From a virus: a stretch of 32,750 nt of DNA. A program made the translations under genes and the position numbers. Positions 8,557 through 17,441 of this stretch are shown here, piece by piece (the first letter of the stretch is position 1; every line of letters begins with the position of its first letter). Under the pieces are notes generated by a model, which was not told the origin of the DNA, did no database searches, and saw only the letters and a program-made list of their open reading frames with translations. The stretch spans positions 1-32,750 of the IMG/VR virus record IMGVR_UViG_3300044621_000956; one strand, written 5' to 3'.

Positions 8557-11500
8557 TGCAGAACGAAGAAACGCCGACGGAAGTCAACCCGTTCCTCGAA
8601 ATCGCTTCCAGCATGTTCCAGAAGCCTGCGCAGCCCGTCGCGCAGCCTGACAACCCATTTATGGAATTGGCGCCGTCTATGCGAGCCTTGTCGCAGCCGC
8701 CGGCTATTGGATCTTTGTCAGCCGTCATGGGCATCAATCCAGACCAAGCCGCCGAGGCAACGAAACTCGGCAAGCCTCTGGGCATCGGTCAGGATTTGGG
8801 CCTGCGCAACATGGATGAACTGCGTCGGCGGTCAACGATTGCCAGCGTGCAGCGCAGCGGGATGTTGCAGAACAACCCGCGATTCGCTGAGTCATTGCTT
8901 GACCCAGTATTCGCAGCGCAGTCGCACGACGATCTTGACTCGCTGAACAAGACATCGGGTCTGTTCGACACGGTTGCATCGGTACTGGATGCGCCGAACT
9001 GGTTCTTCGGATTCAAGCCGCAGGCTGACATTGTTGGTGGCGCCGAGCGCGGAATGATGGTTGTTGAACGTGGTGAATTGGCATCGCGGCAAATGTTTGG
9101 TTCGGCAACGCCAGCTGACGTTGCACGCCTTGAGTTTCTTGATAAGCGTCTTGGCGCGATCCCATCGGGTGGCATTGTGAGCATGACAGCAGAAGTCGTC
9201 GCCCAACAGTTGGCAACGGCCAGGTCTGTCGGAACTACCGCTCTTGCCGGAGCTGCTGCTGGTGGTGCTGTTCTTGGGCCAAAGGGTGCAGCAGCCGGGT
9301 TTGTTTCGTTTGGTGCCGGCGGCCTCATGGCAACCACGACGCAGACTGAGGCAGGAAACCTGTACCGCGATATGGTCAACGAGGGCGTTGATCCAGACAC
9401 GGCTCAATATGCCGCCCTGACTGGCGGGTTGCTGAACGGCATCATTGAACTGGCCGGCGCCAAGATCGCTGCTGGTCCGTTCAAGACTTTGGCAACAAAG
9501 TTCATCAAGGAAAGTGTCGATGCGGCTATTGCCAAGCCAACTACTCGCGCAGCAATGGCGATTGCAGGCAAGGAATACACCAAACAGGTTGGCACAAACA
9601 CCGCTGAGGAAGTTGGTCAGGAACTCGTGGCAATCGCCAGCGAGGAAATTGCCAAGGCAATGGACGGTATCGACAGCGAAACGTCATTCAAGGATGCAAT
9701 GACGCGGCTGGTTGACGCTGGCATTGCAGGATTCCAAGGAAGTCTGGTACTTGGCGGTATCGGACCGACCGCAAACTTCGTCGTTGATGTCAAGCGTGCA
9801 GACGTCGCTGCCAAGCAGCAGGAGTTCTTCGACGGCCTCGACGCAGCCAAGAGGGACGGCAAACTCCCCAAGCGCAACCTCGACGCCTACGAGGGTTTCC
9901 TCGCCCGGCAGGCCAAGGGTACGACCGCCGACACGGTCTACGTCGAGGCTGAGGCTGCGGCCCAGGTTCTAGCGCAAAGCGGACTGAGCGTTACGGAACT
10001 TGAGAAGGTGCTGCCCGGCATCCGCGAACAGTTGAAGAACGCGCTCGAGAACGGCGGTGACATCACGATTCCGACGTCGGTCTACGGAGCCAAGTTGTCG
10101 GGCACGCAGCTTGGTGACGCGCTGCGCCCGCATATGCGCCTGAGCCCGGAGGCTATGAGCGTTGCGCAGGCGCAGGAGTTCAGCCGTAAGCGCGATGCGT
10201 TGCGTCAGGAAGCGCAGGCGGCTCTAGCCGAGCGGCAGGAAGCAGACGCCGCGTTTGTGGAGTCTGCCCAGAAGGTAGAGACAACCGTGGCCGAGCAATT
10301 GCGCCAGACGGGCATGCAGGACATTGAAGTCCGCGCCAACGCCGAGCTGTTCCGCGACCTCGCCGTGACGCAGGCTGCGCGTATGGGCATCACGCCGGAG
10401 CAGTTCTACGAGCGGTACCCGTACCGTGTTCGCGGCCCCCAGGCGGTGCAGGAAGGCCAGCCGCTTAAGCAGGCAGCACAAATGACGCTAGCGGATGTCG
10501 AGCAGTCATTTGCCGATCTTGGGGTTGAACAGCGTCTTACGGAAACCTCCACGACGATTCGGCCAGGAATCATTCGTGTTCCAGCGGAACTACGGGATGA
10601 AGGACGAGCAACACGTGCGATGCAAAGCCTGATCGCTTACGCAGATCAATCTGGTAAGCGCATTGATGTTTCACCAACAAGCGAGTTTGGGGCAAGCAAG
10701 AAGCGTTTGATCGCGTGGTACAAGCGCCTTGGATTTGTTGAAAACAAGGGGTCTAACAAAGACTTTGCGATCAGCGCAACGATGTACCGGCTGCCATCCG
10801 CACTAGGTCTTGAGCAAGCCTCCCGCATCGACGCCGACTATCTCGCTGCCGTCGAGCGCGGCGACATGGCGACGGCGCAGCGCATGGTGGACGAGGCGGC
10901 GATGGCGAGTGGTCTGACTGAAGAGGTATGGCGCGGTGACAGTCGATTCAACATTACGGAATATGCTGAACGACGCCGAAACGAGCCTGGCATCTTCACA
11001 ACGTACGATCAACAAGTTGCCAAGGATTACGCCAACGACGGCGATGTTCGACGGTTCTATGTTGGCGGCAAGACGCTTGATCTGGCTTCAAGATCAAGGG
11101 AGGCAGTCGCGTGGATTCAAGAGTGGGCCAAGGAGTCAGGCTACGACTTCATCGACCGCGCTACTGGATTTGAAGCCGATCCAGTAGAGGAATATTTCGC
11201 CGGCGATATGTGGGACTTTGAGGGCAACGGAACAGGTGCTCGTTGGAAAGACATTCAGCGTACGGCAAGGGCACAGGGTTACGACATTGTCCGGCTACGT
11301 GACTCCCACTATTCGCAGCCGATGACATCCGTTGTCGTACTGAACGAGAACAAGATCAAGCTCGCCGACCCCGTTACCTACGACGAGGCTGGCAACGTCG
11401 TCCCGCTCTCGCGCCGTTTCGACATCACGAGCCCCAAGGTGTTTGAGCAGGCGGCGATGTTTGATCAGGCTCCTGTCAGCCCGGGCTTCTACTCCGCGCT

Positions 11501-14500
11501 TGCCAAGGCGGTCGATGCCATCGACGCCAAGAGCATGGCGGCGTCTGGGTGGGGGCAGGTCATCAAGTCACTTGTCAACAAGGGTGAAATCAAGGACAAA
11601 GAAGTTGTTTGGAGCGGGCTGAAGGACTGGCTTGCAATGCAGGAAGGCAAGGTCACGAAGGAGGCCGTGGCCGAGTTCCTCAAGAACAACGGCGTGCGCG
11701 TGGAGCGCGTTCGGCTTGGCGGAATGACTGATGTCCAAATGGGCATTGATGAACGTGCGCTAGAAATGTTTGGAGCGCGATATGACAACCTGACAAATGA
11801 ACAGATGGCGGATGTTCGCGCTGCGCAAGAAGCCGTCGATACTCCAAGCGGCAAAACAAAGTTCGGCCAATTCACGCTACCAGGCGGCACGAACTACCGC
11901 GAGGTGCTGATTACGCTGCCTGCCGTAATTACATCGAGGGCGGCAGAGCAAGCGCGATACAACGAACTGGTAGCCGCTGGATTCCCACTTATGGAAGCCC
12001 AGCGGATCGCTAGTGAAACTGCGGCTGACATACAAGACAGACAACTGGAACTACAGAAGCAGCAAGAGCCATACGCATCCAACGTAGGGGAGCTTGTTCG
12101 CATTATTTCTGGCGGCGTTGAAGGGATGCCAAGTCCATTCACACTTTTTCAGTGGCTCAAGGATCATCCGAGCAAGGCTGAATGGCAACCAGAAATCAAT
12201 GCATGGATTGATGACGTTGGTGGTGATTTCAGGGCATATGTTGAGAACCGTGGGTGGTTGAACGACCTTGAGAAGTTCCAGAATCTCAACGTTCAAATAG
12301 AAGCATTGCGAGCGGAGCGTCGTATTCGTGAGCGCGAACAGCAAGGGTTCAAGAGCAGCCATTGGGACCAACCGAACGTACTCGTTCACTTCCGCCTAAA
12401 CGACCGCGTCGATGCGGACGGGAAGCGCGTGTTGTTTGTTGAGGAGATCCAAAGCGACTGGGGACAGGCTGGACGAAAAATCGGGTTTGTCCCGGAAGTT
12501 GTTGACCGACAGGCAATCATTGATGAACTCGCTGCGGCTCAGGCGGAACTTGCAGCATCGGTTCCAAACACCGAAGCACAAGCAGACGCATATGAGCGTG
12601 TTGAGCGCGCTGAAGAGGCATACAACAAAAAGATCAACGAGGCAGTTATTCCACGTGCTCCGTTCGTTGAAACCACGGACGGCTGGCTGGCCCTCGCGCT
12701 GAAGCACATCATGCTTGAGGCTACGCAGGGCAACTACGACCGCGTGGCGTTTATCAACGGTAAGCAGAGCGCGGATCGATATGACCTGAGCAAGCAGGTC
12801 GAAAAGATTGAGTGGGTAGGTGACACCACGGGTCGTGCAGTAAAGCGCGTCACCATTACGCCAATCAACGGTAATGACTTCGCTTTGCAAGTTGACAAGT
12901 CTGGAACGGTTACTGGATCTACTTCAGTAGGTGGTCAGCAGCATTTGAACAAGCGCCTATACGAGGTGTTGCCAGAAGAAATCGCCGATCAAATTATGGA
13001 GCAGGATGGCGGTTCCATTACTGGCGACGGCCTGAAGGTTGGCGGCAAGGGGATGCAAAAGTTCTACGACGAACTCGTACCGATAGCAGTCACCAAGCTC
13101 TTGAGGAAGTACGGTGGCGGGAAGCTGGGGCAGGTAGCGATGGCTACCGAGCGTCGTGTCACCAACGACGAAATCATGGCTGCGGAACGGAGAGGTGACT
13201 GGACCGAAGCAGAACGCTTGACGGCCATCATGGAACGGCAGGAACTTGGTCGTGGCGAAGCCCCCGCCGGAGCGACCGTCATTGGAAATCAGCCCGGTTT
13301 CCTCGTCACGCCAGAAATGGTCAACAAGTTGGAGTCCGGCCTGCCGCTGTTCCAGGCGGCCCGCGCCCCGCGTGGCGAGTTTGACCCAGCCAAGTTGATG
13401 ACCACACTCCGCGAGGGGCGTGACTTCAGCACATTTGCGCACGAGACAGCGCACTTCTACCTGACCATCCTTGCCGACATCGCCCGCAGCGCCACGGGGC
13501 CGCAGCAGACGAAGGCGGACATGGACGCCCTCTTGTCGTGGTTTGGGATTGAGGGAGCCACGCCGGCGGAACGGCTGGCGAAGTGGTCGAGCCTGACCAT
13601 CGACCAGCAGCGCCAGTACCACGAGCAGTTCGCGTACTCGTTCGAGATCTACCTGCACGAGGGCAAGGCGCCGAGCGTGGAGATGCAGTCTCTGTTCAAC
13701 CAGTTCGCCGCATGGTTGAAGCGCGTGTACAAGTCAATCCGCGACGAGTTGAACGCGACGTACAAGGCGCAGTTCGGTCGTGACCTGCCGATGATGAGCA
13801 GCGAGATCCGGCTCGTCATGGACCGCATGCTGGCGACCGACGAGCAGATCGCCCGCGCCCAGGCCGTGCGCGGGATGAAGGCGATGTTCCAGACGCAGGA
13901 ACAGAGCGGGATGAACGATGCTGAGTGGGCGGCGTATCAGGCGCTCGAGCAGGACGCGACCGACGCGGCGACGGCGGAACTCACCAAGGCCACCCTCAAG
14001 GAGTTGCAGTGGTACGGCAACGCGCAGAGCAAGTACCTGCGCGAGATCCAATCCAAGCACGACCGTGCCCGCAAGGAGATCCGCGAGGAGGTTTCGGCGC
14101 AGGTGCAGTTGGAGCCTGTGTACCGGGCGATGGAGTTCCTGAAGAAGGGGACGATCCGCACGGATACGGGCGAGGTGACGGCGGCCACCGGCGCGTTCAA
14201 GCTTGATCTCGCCAAGGTGCGTGCGATCATGCCGGCGGGGTTCGACCCGGCTACCCTCAAGTACGGCAAGTACGGGATGGTGCAGGAAGGCGGTATTGAC
14301 CCCGATATGGCGGCTGGGATGTTCGGCTACGGGAGCGGGGTGGAGCTCATCAACGCCATCCTCGGCGCCAAGCCGATCAAGGAAGAGATCGACGCACGCA
14401 CCGACCAGCGGATGCTGGACGAGAACTCCGACCTGGCGACCACCGAGGCCCGTCAGGCTGCGGTGGACATGGCGATCCACAACGAGGCCCGTGCGCGGTT

Positions 14501-17441
14501 CATCGCGGTCGAGCAGCGGTGGCTCGAGAAGCAGCGGCGCCCGGCCAACGACATGTTGCAGGCGGCTCGTCAGGTCGCTCAAGACATCATTGGAGATGTC
14601 GTTATCAGGACACTAAATCCGAGGCGCTACGAAGCCGCTGAAGCCGAGGCTGCGCGGACGGCTACCACGGCCTACCGGGAGCCTCAAGACCCGTCTACGG
14701 CAGGCCAAACGGCTGCAACGCGGGCCTACAACGAGGCCATCGCCGCCGGCCAGACGCCCGACGAGGCGACCGTTGCGGCGACCGAGGCCGGCGTAGCGGC
14801 GGTTGCCAAGGCTCAGGAGCGGCGTGCCGAGTTCGATGCCAAGTACGGCGGACGAGAGCCGGCAGAGGTTGCCCGTCGCGCCAAGCGTCAGCAGCTCGTC
14901 CAGAACCAGTTGGCCCGCGAGGCCATGCTGGCTAAGGAGGAGATCGCCGTCGCCGGCAGGGACTTCCGCAAGTTCTTCCGGTCGGACGAGAAGTTGGCGA
15001 AGACCCGCGACATGGCGCCGATCATGGCGGCACGGGCCATCCTGTCGTACTACGGGTACGGCAAGCGTGGCGAGTCGCCCGCCCAGTACCTCGAGCAGTT
15101 GCGCACCTACGCGCCCGACCTGTACGACGGGATCGCGCCCATCGTGCTGAAGTCTCTGTCAGGCACGACTGACTACCGCGACCTGACGGTGACCGAGTTC
15201 CGGGTCTTGCGCGACACGGTGCAGGCGCTGTGGGCCCAGGCTCGTCGTGACCGCCAAATCACGGTAGAGGGCGAGCGTGTGGCGCTCGACGTCGTCCTGA
15301 AGGAGATGGCGGATCGGTTGCAGGCCATCGGCGTCGGCGAGCGCGTCGGCCAGCGCCAAGCCCCTGGTGCCGTCGATCAGGCTAATCGTCATCTGCTTGG
15401 CCTGCGTGCCATGATGAGCCGCGTCGAGGCTTGGGCTGACGCACTTGATGGCATGGCCGGTCCGGGAGCGTTCACCAAGTACCTGTTCCGCCCGGTCAAG
15501 CAGGCGGTCGATGCGTACCGGATTGAGCGAAACAAGTACGTGGAGCGGTTCGTCAAGCTGTTGGACGGCATCGATCTTCCGGTCGGCAAGATCGCGGCAC
15601 CTGAACTTGACTACACGTTCGGCAACGGCAACGGGGGCATCGGCAGGGCAGAACTGCTTGGAGCCCTGATGCACACTGGTAACGAGGGCAACTACCGCAA
15701 GTTGCTGCTCGGTCGTGGATGGGGCGAACTTGACGCCGATGGAAATCTGGACGACAGCCGTTGGCGGTCGTTCATTGCCCGGATGATCGCCGAGGGCAAG
15801 TTGACCAAGGCTGACTATGACTTCGTGCAGTCGATCTGGGATCTGCTCGAGGAAATCAAGCCGCTCGCCCAGCGTGCTCACTTCGACATGTACGGCTACT
15901 ACTTCAAGGAGGTGGAGGCCACCGAGGTCGTGACGCCGTTCGGGACGTATCGGGGCGGCTACGTGCCGGCGGCCACCGACAAGTTCATGGTGCAGGATGC
16001 CCGCGTCAATGAAGACCTAGATGCTTTGGATGGTGACTGGCGAAATTCGCTGCCGTCCACTGGTGCCGGCTTCACGAAGAGCCGCGTTGATTACAACGAA
16101 GCGCTGTCGCTTGACCTGCGCCTGATCGCCACGCACACCGACGCGGTGCTGCGGTTCTCCATGATTCAGCCGTCGGTGAAGGATGCGCTCAAGATCCTGC
16201 GCGACCGCGACCTGAAGGCACTGCTTGAGCGGTTCGACCCGGCGGTCATGGAGAACATGCTGCTGCCGTGGCTCAACCGCGCTGCCCGCCAGCAGGCAAC
16301 GGAGCCCGGTAGGTGGAAGTTGGCCGACAAGTTCTGGGGCGGCGTGCGGTCACGAGCTGGCGTGGCGACGATGTTCGCCAACTTGCGCAACGCGCTGCAA
16401 CAGGTCACGGGCTGGTTTCCGTCGCTGCTCAAGGTCAAGCGGCGCTATCTGCAATCGGCCCTGATGACGTATCTCGGATCGCCCAAGCAGACCGCCGAGG
16501 CGGTTGCCCGGTTGTCGCCGTTCATGGCCGACCGGATGCGCAACCAGATGTTTGAGCTTCAGGGCACGATGAACGAACTGCTGCTCAACCCGAGCAAGTA
16601 TGAGAAATTGCAGCAGTGGTCGAGCAAGCACGGCTACTTCCTCCAGCAGGCGTTCCAGAACATGGTGGACGTCACGACCTGGCAGGGTGCCTACAACCAG
16701 GCGCTCGCCGAGGGTGAAACGCAGGCCGAGGCCGTGGCCCGTGGCGATGCCGCAGTGCGCCTGACGCAGGGCAGCCTGAGCCCGGAAGACCTGTCCATGT
16801 TCGAGGTCGGCACCCCGTTCTACCGCACGTTTGTGCAGTTCACCGGGTACTTCAACATGCTCGCCAACCTGAACCTCGGCGAGTACCAGAAGACGGTGCG
16901 CGACATGGGCTGGCGTAGCGGCAAGGGGCGCCTGCTCTACATCTACGTCATGGGCATGCTGCTGCCGGCAATCGTGTCCGACGCCATCGTCCGCAGCCTC
17001 GGAGGCGGCTGGGATGACGAGGACGAGGACGGCTACATGGACGTGTTCATGGACTGGTTCTTAGGCAGCCAAGTCCGCATGGGGGCGGCGCTGCTGCCGT
17101 TCGGCAGCACGGCTTATACGGCGATTACTACGGCGTTCAACGACAAGCCGTACGACGACCGCATTACGACCAGCCCGTCCATCGCTGCGCTCGAGTCGGC
17201 CACTATCGGCGCCAGCAAGGCCATCATCGCCGTGACCGACGAGGACAAGGACGTGACTGGCCGCAACGTGCGTGACGTCCTGACGCTCATCACGCTGCTG
17301 ACCGGCGTCCCGGTGTCGGCGCTCGGTCGCCCTGCCGGATATCTGATCGACGTTGAACGTGGCGAGATCGAACCCGAATCGGGCTACGATATGATTCGGG
17401 GGATGATTACTGGCACCGCCACGCCGGAGAGCAAGCGATGA
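8556..17441 (+). CDS. Giant internal virion polyvalent protein (GNAT-like, ADP-ribosyltransferase-like and zincin domains)
   Basis: A 2961-residue protein in the T7 gp16 position, more than twice the size of gp16, and without a recognisable lytic transglycosylase. Residues 205-410 hold several Gly/Ala-rich hydrophobic stretches. Residues 655-747 look GNAT-like (DEGRATRAMQ, then RLIAWYKRLGFVEN). Residues 788-955 resemble the ART-PolyVal fold (VWRGD, PGIFTTYDQQVAKDYA, IKLADPVTYDEAGNVVPLS), but the usual acidic residue before the VVV strand is not obvious. Residues 973-1530 resemble phage polyvalent-associated modules (VEEIQSDWGQ; GKGMQKFYDE). Residues 1600-1765 carry the zincin motif HETAH at 1629-1633, with E1690 or E1697 as possible third ligand. 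A long coiled-coil region (1770-2300) and a C-terminal module with a hydrophobic helix (2791-2816) follow. It is probably ejected into the host, where it may both form the channel and act on host targets. Confidence 0.85.
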   Translation: MQNEETPTEVNPFLEIASSMFQKPAQPVAQPDNPFMELAPSMRALSQPPAIGSLSAVMGINPDQAAEATKLGKPLGIGQDLGLRNMDELRRRSTIASVQRSGMLQNNPRFAESLLDPVFAAQSHDDLDSLNKTSGLFDTVASVLDAPNWFFGFKPQADIVGGAERGMMVVERGELASRQMFGSATPADVARLEFLDKRLGAIPSGGIVSMTAEVVAQQLATARSVGTTALAGAAAGGAVLGPKGAAAGFVSFGAGGLMATTTQTEAGNLYRDMVNEGVDPDTAQYAALTGGLLNGIIELAGAKIAAGPFKTLATKFIKESVDAAIAKPTTRAAMAIAGKEYTKQVGTNTAEEVGQELVAIASEEIAKAMDGIDSETSFKDAMTRLVDAGIAGFQGSLVLGGIGPTANFVVDVKRADVAAKQQEFFDGLDAAKRDGKLPKRNLDAYEGFLARQAKGTTADTVYVEAEAAAQVLAQSGLSVTELEKVLPGIREQLKNALENGGDITIPTSVYGAKLSGTQLGDALRPHMRLSPEAMSVAQAQEFSRKRDALRQEAQAALAERQEADAAFVESAQKVETTVAEQLRQTGMQDIEVRANAELFRDLAVTQAARMGITPEQFYERYPYRVRGPQAVQEGQPLKQAAQMTLADVEQSFADLGVEQRLTETSTTIRPGIIRVPAELRDEGRATRAMQSLIAYADQSGKRIDVSPTSEFGASKKRLIAWYKRLGFVENKGSNKDFAISATMYRLPSALGLEQASRIDADYLAAVERGDMATAQRMVDEAAMASGLTEEVWRGDSRFNITEYAERRRNEPGIFTTYDQQVAKDYANDGDVRRFYVGGKTLDLASRSREAVAWIQEWAKESGYDFIDRATGFEADPVEEYFAGDMWDFEGNGTGARWKDIQRTARAQGYDIVRLRDSHYSQPMTSVVVLNENKIKLADPVTYDEAGNVVPLSRRFDITSPKVFEQAAMFDQAPVSPGFYSALAKAVDAIDAKSMAASGWGQVIKSLVNKGEIKDKEVVWSGLKDWLAMQEGKVTKEAVAEFLKNNGVRVERVRLGGMTDVQMGIDERALEMFGARYDNLTNEQMADVRAAQEAVDTPSGKTKFGQFTLPGGTNYREVLITLPAVITSRAAEQARYNELVAAGFPLMEAQRIASETAADIQDRQLELQKQQEPYASNVGELVRIISGGVEGMPSPFTLFQWLKDHPSKAEWQPEINAWIDDVGGDFRAYVENRGWLNDLEKFQNLNVQIEALRAERRIREREQQGFKSSHWDQPNVLVHFRLNDRVDADGKRVLFVEEIQSDWGQAGRKIGFVPEVVDRQAIIDELAAAQAELAASVPNTEAQADAYERVERAEEAYNKKINEAVIPRAPFVETTDGWLALALKHIMLEATQGNYDRVAFINGKQSADRYDLSKQVEKIEWVGDTTGRAVKRVTITPINGNDFALQVDKSGTVTGSTSVGGQQHLNKRLYEVLPEEIADQIMEQDGGSITGDGLKVGGKGMQKFYDELVPIAVTKLLRKYGGGKLGQVAMATERRVTNDEIMAAERRGDWTEAERLTAIMERQELGRGEAPAGATVIGNQPGFLVTPEMVNKLESGLPLFQAARAPRGEFDPAKLMTTLREGRDFSTFAHETAHFYLTILADIARSATGPQQTKADMDALLSWFGIEGATPAERLAKWSSLTIDQQRQYHEQFAYSFEIYLHEGKAPSVEMQSLFNQFAAWLKRVYKSIRDELNATYKAQFGRDLPMMSSEIRLVMDRMLATDEQIARAQAVRGMKAMFQTQEQSGMNDAEWAAYQALEQDATDAATAELTKATLKELQWYGNAQSKYLREIQSKHDRARKEIREEVSAQVQLEPVYRAMEFLKKGTIRTDTGEVTAATGAFKLDLAKVRAIMPAGFDPATLKYGKYGMVQEGGIDPDMAAGMFGYGSGVELINAILGAKPIKEEIDARTDQRMLDENSDLATTEARQAAVDMAIHNEARARFIAVEQRWLEKQRRPANDMLQAARQVAQDIIGDVVIRTLNPRRYEAAEAEAARTATTAYREPQDPSTAGQTAATRAYNEAIAAGQTPDEATVAATEAGVAAVAKAQERRAEFDAKYGGREPAEVARRAKRQQLVQNQLAREAMLAKEEIAVAGRDFRKFFRSDEKLAKTRDMAPIMAARAILSYYGYGKRGESPAQYLEQLRTYAPDLYDGIAPIVLKSLSGTTDYRDLTVTEFRVLRDTVQALWAQARRDRQITVEGERVALDVVLKEMADRLQAIGVGERVGQRQAPGAVDQANRHLLGLRAMMSRVEAWADALDGMAGPGAFTKYLFRPVKQAVDAYRIERNKYVERFVKLLDGIDLPVGKIAAPELDYTFGNGNGGIGRAELLGALMHTGNEGNYRKLLLGRGWGELDADGNLDDSRWRSFIARMIAEGKLTKADYDFVQSIWDLLEEIKPLAQRAHFDMYGYYFKEVEATEVVTPFGTYRGGYVPAATDKFMVQDARVNEDLDALDGDWRNSLPSTGAGFTKSRVDYNEALSLDLRLIATHTDAVLRFSMIQPSVKDALKILRDRDLKALLERFDPAVMENMLLPWLNRAARQQATEPGRWKLADKFWGGVRSRAGVATMFANLRNALQQVTGWFPSLLKVKRRYLQSALMTYLGSPKQTAEAVARLSPFMADRMRNQMFELQGTMNELLLNPSKYEKLQQWSSKHGYFLQQAFQNMVDVTTWQGAYNQALAEGETQAEAVARGDAAVRLTQGSLSPEDLSMFEVGTPFYRTFVQFTGYFNMLANLNLGEYQKTVRDMGWRSGKGRLLYIYVMGMLLPAIVSDAIVRSLGGGWDDEDEDGYMDVFMDWFLGSQVRMGAALLPFGSTAYTAITTAFNDKPYDDRITTSPSIAALESATIGASKAIIAVTDEDKDVTGRNVRDVLTLITLLTGVPVSALGRPAGYLIDVERGEIEPESGYDMIRGMITGTATPESKR

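Noticed and set aside
8556-9500. Lytic transglycosylase at the start of the giant protein, as in T7 gp16
   Set aside because: No Glu-Ser/Thr-Gly-Gly type motif or following SLT blocks are visible in the first several hundred residues.
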